Shown piece after piece: positions 7,229-16,142 of a stretch of DNA of 36,228 bases. Every line of letters starts with the position of its first letter. Position 1 is the first letter of the stretch. Position numbers and translations under genes: made by a program. This DNA is from Nitrospirota bacterium (GTDB lineage Bacteria; Nitrospirota; Thermodesulfovibrionia; SZUA-242). The stretch covers positions 1-36,228 of the forward strand of contig QJVM01000029.1 of NCBI GenBank assembly GCA_003235715.1, read 5' to 3'. A model generated the notes under the pieces. That model saw only the letters and a list, made by a program, of their open reading frames with translations. It was not told the DNA's origin and did not search any database.

Positions 7229-8740
7229 ATGAAGAAGACTCGAACCCTACTGCTCATCGACGAAAGCCCTGACGATACCACCCTTGCTGCCCTTCAGCTG
7301 AGCCGCAATTCCCAAGACGTACGGGTTGAGAAGGTTAGCGATCCCATTACCTTTGCCGAGCATCTTTCGCGCGGAGGTTTTGCCGCCGTGATTACCGAAT
7401 ATGACCTTTCCTGGGGGAACGGGATCAGGGTTCTGGAGGCGGTCAAGGCCCGCTGGCCGCTCTGTCCGGTCATTCTCTTCACTGCGGACCTGAAAGCAGA
7501 GATGCTGTCGGAGGGACTGCGTCTGGGTCTGGACGGCTATCTTCCCAAGACGAGTAGCGGTTTCCTCAGGCTTGCCTCCACGGTGTTTCGCCTGCTCGAC
7601 CGGGAGGCCCCCTTGACGCCCGGGACCGGGGAGGCCCAGCGGTTCAAAAAGGTGATGAAGGGGTTGGCCACGGGCATTTTCAGTGGAACCCGGGCCTCCG
7701 GCATTCTGGAGGCCAATCCGGCCATGGCTCGCATCCTTGGCCTTGCCGGGCCCGAGGCGCTCAAGGGCCGGAACCTTGCTGACTTTATCGTTACGGAAGA
7801 GGGGCGGGAAAAGTGGAGGGCTGTCCTGGACAAGGCGCAGTCCCTGGAGAATGCGGCCCTGACCCTTTCCGGCGGGCCGGGACACAACGCCTGGATCCGA
7901 CTTACGGTATGGGCGACGGAAGACCCGGTATCCCGTGACTGTATCTACGAGGGAATGGCCGAGGACGTCGGCGGCTGGATGCACGCTGAGGAAGAACTGT
8001 CCAAACGCGAAGAGGCGCTGCGGAAGAGCAACGCCGAACTGAAACAGTTCTCGTACATAGTCTCCCACGATCTGCATGAGCCCCTGCAACTCGTGTCCCG
8101 CTACGCGCAGTTGCTTCTGGACCGGTACGGAGGGAAGGTCGACCGCGAGGCCGACCGTTTCCTGTATCACCTGGTGGACAGCGCTCAGAGGATGCAGGAG
8201 CGAATCGACAGTGTGCTCGAGTACGCCACGCTCGGGGCGAAGGGGCTGAAGCTGGTTCCGGTAAGCTTTTCGGGCCTGGTCGACGAAGCCCTGGAGAACC
8301 TGAAAACGCTGTTGGAGGACACGGGGGCTCGGGTGACTTACGAGCATCTTCCCACGATCAATGCCGACCGTTCTCAGATGCTCCAGCTCTTTGAGAATCT
8401 CATTGGCAATGCCCTGAAGTTCAGGGGCGACAATCCGGTACGGGTGCACATTACGGCCGCCAAGCAGGAGGACGGGTGGAGGTTCTCTGTCCAGGATAAC
8501 GGGATCGGTATCGAACCGGCACAGCAGGAACGGATATTCGGCATGTTTCAGCGCCTTCATACAAAGTCCGAGTATCCGGGCACAGGGATCGGTCTGGCCA
8601 TCTGCAAGAAAATCGTTGAGCAGCATAACGGGAAGATCTGGGTAGAGTCTGAGCCGGGCAAGGGGGCCAGGTTCCTTTTCGTCCTGCCCGAGAAGGTGAG
8701 TTCGGAGCCCATGGAGCGGGCCGTTGAGGCGAACGGATGA
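7229..8740 (+). CDS. Histidine kinase: degenerate receiver - PAS - HisKA - HATPase
   Basis: A soluble sensor kinase of 503 residues with no membrane segment. Residues 5-125 are a CheY-like receiver, 135-250 a PAS-like domain, 265-345 a HisKA dimerisation domain with phospho-accepting H280 (SHDLHEP), and 375-490 an ATPase with N-box (NLIGNALKF), G1 (DNGIGI), F-box (FGMFQRLH) and G2 (GTGIGLAI). The kinase core is complete and of the bacteriophytochrome type. In the receiver the phospho-aspartate position holds glutamate (E57, TEYDLSWGNG), eight residues before the conserved glycine, while the acidic pair and the beta5 lysine remain. It overlaps the start of the next gene by four bases (ATGA) if that gene starts at 8737. 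ATG 7229 is chosen for its MKKTRTLLLID start; ATG 7205 is in frame. Confidence 0.92.
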   Translation: MKKTRTLLLIDESPDDTTLAALQLSRNSQDVRVEKVSDPITFAEHLSRGGFAAVITEYDLSWGNGIRVLEAVKARWPLCPVILFTADLKAEMLSEGLRLGLDGYLPKTSSGFLRLASTVFRLLDREAPLTPGTGEAQRFKKVMKGLATGIFSGTRASGILEANPAMARILGLAGPEALKGRNLADFIVTEEGREKWRAVLDKAQSLENAALTLSGGPGHNAWIRLTVWATEDPVSRDCIYEGMAEDVGGWMHAEEELSKREEALRKSNAELKQFSYIVSHDLHEPLQLVSRYAQLLLDRYGGKVDREADRFLYHLVDSAQRMQERIDSVLEYATLGAKGLKLVPVSFSGLVDEALENLKTLLEDTGARVTYEHLPTINADRSQMLQLFENLIGNALKFRGDNPVRVHITAAKQEDGWRFSVQDNGIGIEPAQQERIFGMFQRLHTKSEYPGTGIGLAICKKIVEQHNGKIWVESEPGKGARFLFVLPEKVSSEPMERAVEANG

Positions 8741-8787
8741 AGGACCGTGACCCTGACCAGGGGACATCACAGGAAGAGAGGGCACAT

Positions 8788-10893
8788 ATGTTTCCCGAAA
8801 CCATAAATCTTCTCATGGTGGAGGATACGCCGGCCGAAGCGGAGCTGGTGCAGATCATGCTGTCCGAGGTCCGCCGGGTTCGATACAATGTAACGCACGT
8901 GGAACGCCTTTCGGCGGGCCTGGATATCCTGAGACGCCGGACCCCCGACGTGGTCTTGCTGGATTTCAACCTGCCCGACAGTTCCGGTCTTGAAACCTTC
9001 CGGAGTGTTCACAGTCTTGCACCCCATGTTCCGGTGATTATCCTGACCAACCTGAAAGATGAAGAGATGGCCATCTATGCCGTACGCCAGGGGGCGCAGG
9101 ATTACCTGGTCAAAAGGGAAGTGGACTCCAATCTCCTGTCCCGGGCCATCCGTTATGCCATTGAGCGGTGCGGCTCGGAAAGGGCCCTTCGCGAAAGCGA
9201 GGAAAGGTATGCCTTGGCCGTGAACGGAGCCAATGATGGGATATGGGACTGGAACCTTCAGTCAAACAGCGTGCATTTCTCGGCTCGTTGGAAATCCATG
9301 CAGGGCTACGAACCCGGCGAGATAGGGGATGACGTCAACGAATGGTTTGACCGGATTCACCCGGATGATGCCCCGCAGTTTCATGCGGCCCTGTCGGCCC
9401 ACCTTGAGGGTAAGACCGAGCACTTTGAGTCCGAGTACCGGCTGAGGAGCAAGACCGGTTACTATTTCTGGCGCCTCTCGCGTGGGCTTGCGGTGCGCGA
9501 TCAGGGGGGACGGCCTTACCGCATGGCCGGTTCCCTTACCGATATCTCTTCCCGAAAGGCGGCGGAGGAACAGCTGCAGCGGGAGGCCCTGTACGACTCC
9601 CTGACCGGACTCCCCAACCGCGCCCTCCTCATCGACCGCATCAACCGGGCCATGGAGGTCGCCCGAAGAAGGCCCAAGGCGGAGTTTGCGGTCGTGTACA
9701 TCGACCTTGACCGCTTCAAGATCATTAACGACAGCCTGGGCCATTCGGTGGGGGATGACCTGCTCGTCCAGGTGTCCGAGAGGCTCGGGTCGCTTTTGAG
9801 ACCAGGGGACACCTTTGCCCGCCTCGTCAGTGACGAATTTGTCCTCGTGCTCGGGGACATCGGCGGACTGACCGAAGTCACGGATTTTGCCGAGCAGATT
9901 CTTGAGAGCATCCGGAAGCCCTTTGAGGTGAGCGCCCATGAAATCCGGATCACGGCCAGTGTCGGGGTGGCCATGTACACCCGGAAGTACGAGCGGGCCG
10001 AGGAGATCATCCGGGATGCGGACATCGCCATGTACCGTTCCAAGACCGCGGAAGGCGGAAGGGGGTACGAAATCTTCAACAGTGAGATGCACCAGAGTGT
10101 CGTGGCCCTGCTGCGTCTCGAGACGGACCTGCGCCGGGCTGTGGAGAGGAACGAGTTTGTCATGTATTACCAGCCTATCGTGATTCTGGAGACGGGCCGG
10201 ATCACGGGTTTCGAGGCCCTGATCCGCTGGCAACATCCGGAACGGGGGCTGCTGGCCCCTCAATCCTTTATCACCGTGGCCGAAGAGACCGGGGTTATTG
10301 TTCCCATAGGCTGGTGGGCCCTTGAGCAGGCCTGCGTGCAGCTCAGGAACTGGCACCGACAGTTTCCCATGACGCCTCCACTGTCCGTGAGCGTGAACAT
10401 TTCAGGCAAGGTGCTGAACGAACGCGACGTGGTGCCGAAGATCCTTGCTCTTATTCAGAGGCACGGCCTGACCCCGCAGAATCTCCGGCTGGAGATCACG
10501 GAGAATATGATCATGGACAGCGGCGAGATAAGCAAGGGCAAGCTCTCAGAACTCCAGAAGGCCGGGGTGAAGCTCAACATCGATGATTTCGGAACCGGCT
10601 ATTCGTCCCTCAGCTATCTTCAGAATTTCAAGTACGACTCCCTCAAGATCGACAAGTCCTTCGTGGGCAACCTTGGCAAAGACGCCAACGGCCTCGCCAT
10701 TGTTCAGACCATTGTGGGGCTGGCCAGCCTCCTTAACATGAACGTGATTGCCGAGGGGGTGGAGACGGCGGACCAGCTTCGCACCCTGCGGGACATCTCG
10801 TGTCCACAGGCCCAGGGTTTCTGGTTTGCCGAGCCCATGAGCATCAGCCACGCTGACGGCCTCCTGGCCAAGCAGTCGCTCCGCGTTCATTAG
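8788..10893 (+). CDS. Response regulator: receiver - PAS - GGDEF (degenerate) - EAL, likely c-di-GMP phosphodiesterase
   Basis: A 701-residue cytoplasmic output protein. The receiver (7-125) is intact with phospho-acceptor D59 (LLDFNLPDSSG). A PAS domain (about 140-258, WDWN and WRLSRGL motifs) precedes GGDEF (270-430) and EAL (440-695). The GGDEF signature reads VSDEF (347-351), losing both glycines, but a product-binding RxxD I-site (RPGD) lies five residues before it. The EAL domain keeps EAL (476-478), NIDDFGTGYSS and AEGVET, so c-di-GMP hydrolysis is the likely activity, with the GGDEF acting as a sensor. It is the probable partner of the kinase just upstream. ATG 8788 has GGAAGAGAGGG before it; ATG 8737, overlapping the kinase stop, is a real alternative. 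Confidence 0.93.
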   Translation: MFPETINLLMVEDTPAEAELVQIMLSEVRRVRYNVTHVERLSAGLDILRRRTPDVVLLDFNLPDSSGLETFRSVHSLAPHVPVIILTNLKDEEMAIYAVRQGAQDYLVKREVDSNLLSRAIRYAIERCGSERALRESEERYALAVNGANDGIWDWNLQSNSVHFSARWKSMQGYEPGEIGDDVNEWFDRIHPDDAPQFHAALSAHLEGKTEHFESEYRLRSKTGYYFWRLSRGLAVRDQGGRPYRMAGSLTDISSRKAAEEQLQREALYDSLTGLPNRALLIDRINRAMEVARRRPKAEFAVVYIDLDRFKIINDSLGHSVGDDLLVQVSERLGSLLRPGDTFARLVSDEFVLVLGDIGGLTEVTDFAEQILESIRKPFEVSAHEIRITASVGVAMYTRKYERAEEIIRDADIAMYRSKTAEGGRGYEIFNSEMHQSVVALLRLETDLRRAVERNEFVMYYQPIVILETGRITGFEALIRWQHPERGLLAPQSFITVAEETGVIVPIGWWALEQACVQLRNWHRQFPMTPPLSVSVNISGKVLNERDVVPKILALIQRHGLTPQNLRLEITENMIMDSGEISKGKLSELQKAGVKLNIDDFGTGYSSLSYLQNFKYDSLKIDKSFVGNLGKDANGLAIVQTIVGLASLLNMNVIAEGVETADQLRTLRDISCPQAQGFWFAEPMSISHADGLLAKQSLRVH

Positions 10894-10980
10894 ATCCGCA
10901 AATTTCAGACGCTTCCGGACATGGCCTTCTGCATCCGCTTCCCGGAGCAAAGGCCGGGCGGGCCCGTATCGCCCCATGAG

Positions 10981-11892
10981 CTAAAGGCGAACGGCCGCGT
11001 GATGCAGGCCTCGTGTGACCTCCGCGAGATTCTCATAGTTCAGAGTCTCCGGCCGGTCGGACGCCCGGCGGTAATGTGGATTTCGGTAAAAGGAGGTATC
11101 TGTAACCATTACGGCCGGGTATTCGTATTCCCAGTAGTTCCTATGATCCGAAAGGTCGATACCCGGCAGGATGGCGGGGGCGGAAAGAGAGCGGATGTCC
11201 ACGGAACATGCGGGAGACATGAGTCGCGCGAACTTCCGGGCGAGACCGCGCTGTCCGAGGCGTCCCACCACGGCTATGAAATTGCCCCGGTCCGGGTAGC
11301 GCCAGTGCATGAAGGGCAGGGGATAGGACTGACTGCTTCTCGCCTCTGAATAGTACCCCAGCATCTCGAGGCCGACCATGGCCTTGACCGGAGCTTTCTG
11401 GACCGCCAGAAACCGGGCGTGTACCGCACTTCCCATAAAAGGGGTGCCGAAATAGGGTGCTTCTTCCAGGACGTAGGCGACCAAATCCAACCGGTGGCCG
11501 GGTTCGGGCGGGTGTCTGGATAATAGACGGGCCAGGGCCAGAAGGGCGGCAACGCCGCTCGCATTATCATCTGCGCCGGGCTGGTTACCGAAAACGTCGT
11601 AATGAGCCGCTATGACGAGGCGGGGTGCTTCCTCGTTTCCAAATGTGCAAATGAAGTTTCGGTATTTCTCCCCCCCGACGAAATACTCCTGAAATGCAGT
11701 CCTTTCCGAACAGCATCCCAGCCCTTCATGGATGTATTCCGCGCAGCGGCTGAAAACTTCAGGGTTTGAGCCATGGCGGGAGCGCTCAATGTCACAGAGA
11801 AAGGAAACGACCTCCCGGATGGCCGAAACGTTCGGACGGGGCGACGTTAAAGGACTCTCCTCCGGCGTCTTCTTACCATTGGGACTCCGCAC
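10981..11892 (-). CDS. M28-family metallopeptidase (aminopeptidase-like)
   Basis: A 303-residue zinc peptidase of the M28 family. Metal-binding and catalytic residues are visible as H97 (AAHYDVF), D108 (GADDNASG), the E143/E144 pair (LEEAPYFGT), an acidic residue in VGLEMLG and H250 (SDHRNYW). No signal peptide is seen, so it is probably cytoplasmic. GTG 11892 is chosen because GGGAGGA lies immediately upstream; a TTG at 12012 would add 40 basic, low-complexity residues. It is convergent with the EAL gene and divergent from the hemerythrin gene. Confidence 0.88.
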   Translation of the reverse strand: MRSPNGKKTPEESPLTSPRPNVSAIREVVSFLCDIERSRHGSNPEVFSRCAEYIHEGLGCCSERTAFQEYFVGGEKYRNFICTFGNEEAPRLVIAAHYDVFGNQPGADDNASGVAALLALARLLSRHPPEPGHRLDLVAYVLEEAPYFGTPFMGSAVHARFLAVQKAPVKAMVGLEMLGYYSEARSSQSYPLPFMHWRYPDRGNFIAVVGRLGQRGLARKFARLMSPACSVDIRSLSAPAILPGIDLSDHRNYWEYEYPAVMVTDTSFYRNPHYRRASDRPETLNYENLAEVTRGLHHAAVRL

Positions 11893-12056
11893 GTTCCTCC
11901 CTTTCGGATTCCGACCTCGGGCCTCACGGTCTGGCCTGTTTTGTCCCGGGTTGGCAAAGAGGGAGCCACGGGCTACAGCGGGCGACACCCCTTGACGATA
12001 GGTAGGGAGCAACAGGCCTCACCTGCCGCGTCTCCCAAGGAGGAAGCATCCGTCTC

Positions 12057-12488
12057 ATGAACGTTGTCTGGACCCGCGACCTTTCTGTCGGTATTCAGGA
12101 AATCGATCGGCAACATCAGGACCTTTTTCATCATATCAATGGTTTCCTGGACAGTCTTCAACCTGCCCCTCCCGGTGATTCTGTGGCCGAACGGTTTGAC
12201 CTTCTCGAGAAATACGTGAATGAACATTTCAGCGCCGAAGAAGGGTACATGAACGGGCAGCTTGCCGGATATTATCCGGACCGAGAAGCGAGACGTCATC
12301 GGGGTGAACACGAGACCTTCATCCGGGACTATCGGGAATACCTCACCGAGATCATGGCCTCCGGTCTGACAGTCCAGCGGGCGGACGAGTTCCGCAGCTG
12401 GATGCGCAACTGGTGGTTCATGCACGTGTCCGGAACGGACCGGAGGCTGGGTTCAGCCCTTCGGGCCCGCTATCCATTCATCAAGTAG
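12057..12488 (+). CDS. Bacteriohemerythrin
   Basis: A 143-residue single-domain hemerythrin that binds O2 at a di-iron centre. All seven ligands can be placed: H20, H57, E61, H81, H85, H123 and D128 in the usual HxxxE, HxxxH and HxxxxD arrangement, with the N-terminal WTRDLSVGIQEIDRQHQ of the family. In anaerobes such proteins buffer or deliver oxygen and often appear with chemotaxis or c-di-GMP proteins, as here. AAGGAGGA at 12037-12044 is the ribosome-binding site, spaced 12 bases from ATG 12057. Confidence 0.93.
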   Translation: MNVVWTRDLSVGIQEIDRQHQDLFHHINGFLDSLQPAPPGDSVAERFDLLEKYVNEHFSAEEGYMNGQLAGYYPDREARRHRGEHETFIRDYREYLTEIMASGLTVQRADEFRSWMRNWWFMHVSGTDRRLGSALRARYPFIK

Positions 12489-12517
12489 ACTGTGTCTGTG
12501 CGGCAAGCGGCTTCTGC

Positions 12518-12853
12518 TTAGGGCGCAAGTTCCAGCTTCCCTGTTTGCGGGTCGTAGCGAAACAGGTTGGGGTCGACCGGCTCGCCGGTGAATGCTTCAA
12601 GCTCCTGAAGCGAGGGAGGGTAGTTCCCATTGGCGGCCCGATAGGCGTCCAGGGCCCTCTGAAGGTTGGCCAGACTGGCCCCGCCCGCGACCTTTCCGGA
12701 GCGGTCGTAGGCTTCCAGAACCTTGTTCCCATAGTCCTGCACGGGATTATCCTTGCACGCAGTTCCCGTGAGACCTGTCAAGATCAGACCGACGAGCAGA
12801 ACAATCATTTTGACTGGATACCTGATTCCTATTGCGAAATTCTGGGTCTTCAT
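12518..12853 (-). CDS. Small predicted lipoprotein with pseudopilin-like segment
   Basis: A 111-residue protein with an N-terminal hydrophobic helix (about 16-31) ending in LTGTAC, so C33 is a probable lipid-anchored cysteine, although the -3 residue is glycine rather than the usual leucine. The mature part has ALDAYRAANGNYPPSLQEL, a pattern typical of type II secretion and pilin-like proteins. AAGGAGAGAGG precedes ATG 12853. It begins 12 bases after the HD-GYP stop, so both probably share a transcript. The function is unknown; a periplasmic partner of the c-di-GMP enzyme is an inference from position only. Confidence 0.75.
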   Translation of the reverse strand: MKTQNFAIGIRYPVKMIVLLVGLILTGLTGTACKDNPVQDYGNKVLEAYDRSGKVAGGASLANLQRALDAYRAANGNYPPSLQELEAFTGEPVDPNLFRYDPQTGKLELAP

Positions 12854-12865
12854 TTTCCTCTCTCC

Positions 12866-14575
12866 TTAAGTAGGATGTTGGCCGGGGAAATAAGTCACTC
12901 CGTCCCAGGCGAAGGGGTCCAACTGGCCTGATGCCAGATGGGTGCCGGCGTAGCGGGCGGCCAGCCCGGTTTTGATCAGGAGGTCGCACAAGGCCCCGTC
13001 GAGATGTTCTTCTGCAACCATAGCCTCCAGGATCCGAACGGCCTCGCTGAGAGGCCTTCCCTTTCTGTAGGGCCGATCCGCTGCAGTTAAGGCTTCAAAG
13101 ACATCAGCCACGGCGAGAACCCGGGCCTGAAGCGGAATCTTCTCGGCCGTCACTCCCCGGGGGTAGCCGGACCCATCCAGCTTTTCATGGTGGGCTCCTG
13201 CGATGAGTGGAACGTTTCTGTATTTCTTCGGGAAGGGCAGGCTTTCCAGCATCCGGATGGTCAGTTCCACGTGCTGGTTGATAATGGCCCGTTCCCGTGC
13301 CGTAAGGGTCCCCCGACGCACCGAAAGGTTTTCCAGTTCTTCAGGAGAGAGCAGGGGATTCTCTGTTTCATTCATGAGGAACCGTTCCTCAGCCAGCGTC
13401 CGAAGATGTTCTATTTTTTCAGTCTCAAGGGTTTCGCCCCCCATGTTGATCTTCTCGATGAAGGCCCGCGCGGCTTCTATCCGCCTCATTTCTTCCCGGT
13501 ACGCGGCATCCCTGATGTGGGACTCCGCTCTGCTGCCAACGCCACGTTGGAGTTGTTCTCTCAGGTGCCGAATCTCAACGTCCCGCTTCAGAATTTCAAA
13601 CCGGTGTCGCAAGAGCTCCATGCGGTCAAACAGCGTTTCCAGCTTTGTACTCTTGTCCACGACGTATTCTGGTGTGGAAACCTTCCCCACATCATGCATC
13701 CACGCCGCCACCCGGAGTTCGTCCATCTGGTCTTCGCTGAAGCGGTGTTCCGCAAACGGACCGGTTGTCGCCGCCGATACCTCGCGGGCCAGCGCTATGG
13801 CCAGGTCCGCGACCCTTTTGATATGACCGCCGGTGAAGGGGGACTTTTCGTCAATCGCCTGGGCAATGGAGCGAATAAAGGATTCGAGCAGATTCTGGAG
13901 TTCATCCAAAAGCTGGACGTTCACCAGGGCCACGGCGGCCTGGGAGGCCAGGGAACCGACGGTGGGAATCTCACTGTCTGAAAAAGGAACGACCTCTCCC
14001 GTATCCGGGTCCATGGCATTGACCAACTGGAGCACTCCGATCACTTCGTCCTCATGATTGACCATGGGCAGAACAAGCATGGAACGAGAGCGGTAGCCAT
14101 TCTTGCGGTCAAAGGCCCGGGTTCCGTCAAAGTCAAAACCCTCGGCTTCATAAACGTCGGCGATGTTTACCGTTTTCCGAACCAGAGCGCAGTAGGCCGA
14201 AACGTTCCGGTGGTTCGCCTCTCCGTCCGAATCGTAAAGCGGCACCGGCGGCCAGGTGATGCCCTCTCCGGTGCCTCCCATACGGAGGTTGAGCGTTCGG
14301 TTCTGAATGATGGCGAAATCCAGATTTCTGCGACCGGGATCAGCCGTGTAGAGGGCTCCACCGTCCGCATGGGTCAGCGCCATGGCTTCCTGGACGATGA
14401 GGTCCAGAAGATGGTCCAGTCTTCTCTCTGCCGAGAGGGCAATGCCTACGGCCACCAGTTTTCGGAAGCGGGAAACCGTATTCGCCTCCTGCAGGCGGAG
14501 TTCAGGTTCCCCTGCCTGAGGGCCTCGAGTTTGTTTGGAACTTTTGCGCCACGACGGGTCTGAAGGTTGGGTCAT
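12866..14575 (-). CDS. GAF-HD-GYP protein, predicted c-di-GMP phosphodiesterase
   Basis: A 569-residue cytoplasmic protein. A GAF domain occupies about 35-220, and an HD-GYP domain 230-545. The metal-binding residues are H251, H294/D295 (MHDVGK), H435, H462 and H463; the GYP signature reads HHEKLDGSGYP (GYP 470-472), so the enzyme should cut c-di-GMP to pGpG or GMP. Between the HD motif and H435 there is an extra charged, helical segment of roughly 100 residues (about 310-420) compared with a minimal HD-GYP domain. This DKSTKLETLFDR-type insertion is, from memory, shared by a deltaproteobacterial subgroup. ATG 14575 has GAGAGGGA upstream. It lies 148 bases downstream of nfnB on the same strand. 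Confidence 0.92.
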   Translation of the reverse strand: MTQPSDPSWRKSSKQTRGPQAGEPELRLQEANTVSRFRKLVAVGIALSAERRLDHLLDLIVQEAMALTHADGGALYTADPGRRNLDFAIIQNRTLNLRMGGTGEGITWPPVPLYDSDGEANHRNVSAYCALVRKTVNIADVYEAEGFDFDGTRAFDRKNGYRSRSMLVLPMVNHEDEVIGVLQLVNAMDPDTGEVVPFSDSEIPTVGSLASQAAVALVNVQLLDELQNLLESFIRSIAQAIDEKSPFTGGHIKRVADLAIALAREVSAATTGPFAEHRFSEDQMDELRVAAWMHDVGKVSTPEYVVDKSTKLETLFDRMELLRHRFEILKRDVEIRHLREQLQRGVGSRAESHIRDAAYREEMRRIEAARAFIEKINMGGETLETEKIEHLRTLAEERFLMNETENPLLSPEELENLSVRRGTLTARERAIINQHVELTIRMLESLPFPKKYRNVPLIAGAHHEKLDGSGYPRGVTAEKIPLQARVLAVADVFEALTAADRPYRKGRPLSEAVRILEAMVAEEHLDGALCDLLIKTGLAARYAGTHLASGQLDPFAWDGVTYFPGQHPT

Positions 14576-14723
14576 CGCTTCACGTCCCTCTCGGACGACG
14601 GACCGCCCTGCCTGTCCGGAAGGATGCCCCCCGAGAGAGCTTCGCGTACAGCCGCGGCTCCGGGGAGGAGGACTAACTGGCTTATCTGTATATGTGGTCG
14701 ATCGCTTGAGGCGGAACTGCTCT

Positions 14724-16142
14724 TTAACAGGTCCGGACTCCGAGCCGGTTGAGAATGGACCGCGCCGCCCGTCTCCCGGCGCCCATGGCCTGAATGACCG
14801 TGGCAGCGCCGGTTACGATGTCGCCTCCGGCAAAGACTCCGGGGATGGACGTCTCGAGACGTTCATTGGTCCTGATGTAACCCCGTTTGTCGAGTTCAAG
14901 GCGCGAGGTTTGTCCCATGATGGGATTGGCGTTCGTGCCGATGGCATAGATAACCGAGTCCGCCTCGATGTCGAACTCAGAGTCGGGCACCGGAACGGGT
15001 CGCCGCCGTCCCGTCTCGTCAGGTTCGCCCATTTCCATTCGGACGCACCGGATCCCCCGGACAAAACCCTCCCCCGACCCCAGTATCTCCACGGGATTGG
15101 TGAGCCAGAGAAACTCCACCCCCTCCTCTTCCGCGTGTCTCACCTCTTCTTCCCGTGCGGGAGATTCCTCTCGGCTTCTTCTGTAAACACAACGGACCTT
15201 CTCAACGCCCATTCTGAGGGCGACCCGCGTGGCGTCCATTGCTGTATTACCGGCCCCTATCACCGCCACCGTGCGGCCCAAGTTCACCGGTGTATCACAA
15301 TAGGGAAACCGATGGGCGCCCATCAGATTGCAGCGGGTCAGGAACTCGTTGGCCGAGAGCACGCCGTTGAGTCCCTCGCCGGGAATGCCCATGAATTTCG
15401 GATACCCGGCGCCCGTACCCACGAAAACGGCATCAAATCCCATTTCGCCCAGCATCTGTTCCAAGGTGAACAGGCGCCCGACCAGGGTATCGCACTGGAC
15501 TTTGACTCCCAGGCGCAAGAGGTTCGCAATTTCGGCTTCGATCACCTGGTCCGGAAGGCGGAACTCGGGGATGCCGTAACGGAGCACCCCCCCCGGCCGG
15601 TGCAGCGCCTCGTAAATAATGACCTCGCAACCGCTCCGGGCGAGGTCCGCGGCGCAGGCCAGCCCCGCAGGTCCGGAACCTACGATGCCCACGCGAAATC
15701 CGTTGGGCCGTATTGCGTGCTTCTGGTGCCAACCCTTTTCGATGGCCATGTCCCCGAGCCACCGCTCAAGACGTCCGATCGCCACGGCCTGGAGCTTCTT
15801 TCCCACGGTACAGTCCTTTTCGCACTGATCCTCCTGTCTACAGACCCGGCCGCATACGGCCGGCAGAACGGTGTCCTCGGTCAGGTGATCATAGGCCTCT
15901 CGGTATTTTCCGGCACGGATGAGACGAATGAACGCGGGGATATCGATATGCACCGGGCACCCGGTCACGCAGCCGGGCCGGGAACAGTCCAGGCACCGCT
16001 CCGCTTCACGCAGAGCCTCCTTCAGGTTGTATCCGAGGGCCACCTCATCGAAGTTTCCGCGCCGGACCGCGGCGTTCTGCTCCCGCATGGGCGTCCTGGA
16101 TTGGGGGATGGTCTTGAGGGTTCGTTTTTTTGGCGGCGTCAT
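14724..16142 (-). CDS. nfnB: NfnB: large subunit of NADH-dependent ferredoxin:NADP+ oxidoreductase (GltA-like)
   Basis: A 472-residue flavoprotein of the glutamate synthase small-subunit family. The N-terminal cysteines (ERCLDCSRPGCVTGCP and CGRVCRQEDQCEKDC) bind [4Fe-4S] clusters; GSGPAGLACA starts the FAD fold and GAGNTAMDATR the NADPH fold. Stand-alone homologues are annotated as glutamate synthase, but an NfnA-like gene directly upstream overlaps by four bases (ATGA), which identifies the pair as the bifurcating NfnAB complex. It couples NADH and ferredoxin redox to NADPH. ATG 16142 has GAGGA five bases upstream; frame continues to 16196 without support. SudA (sulfide dehydrogenase) is the same family. 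Confidence 0.9.
   Translation of the reverse strand: MTPPKKRTLKTIPQSRTPMREQNAAVRRGNFDEVALGYNLKEALREAERCLDCSRPGCVTGCPVHIDIPAFIRLIRAGKYREAYDHLTEDTVLPAVCGRVCRQEDQCEKDCTVGKKLQAVAIGRLERWLGDMAIEKGWHQKHAIRPNGFRVGIVGSGPAGLACAADLARSGCEVIIYEALHRPGGVLRYGIPEFRLPDQVIEAEIANLLRLGVKVQCDTLVGRLFTLEQMLGEMGFDAVFVGTGAGYPKFMGIPGEGLNGVLSANEFLTRCNLMGAHRFPYCDTPVNLGRTVAVIGAGNTAMDATRVALRMGVEKVRCVYRRSREESPAREEEVRHAEEEGVEFLWLTNPVEILGSGEGFVRGIRCVRMEMGEPDETGRRRPVPVPDSEFDIEADSVIYAIGTNANPIMGQTSRLELDKRGYIRTNERLETSIPGVFAGGDIVTGAATVIQAMGAGRRAARSILNRLGVRTC

Noticed and set aside
7247-8785. Long minus-strand open frame (512 codons)
   Set aside because: It is the antisense shadow of the histidine kinase in GC-rich DNA, with no recognisable domain.
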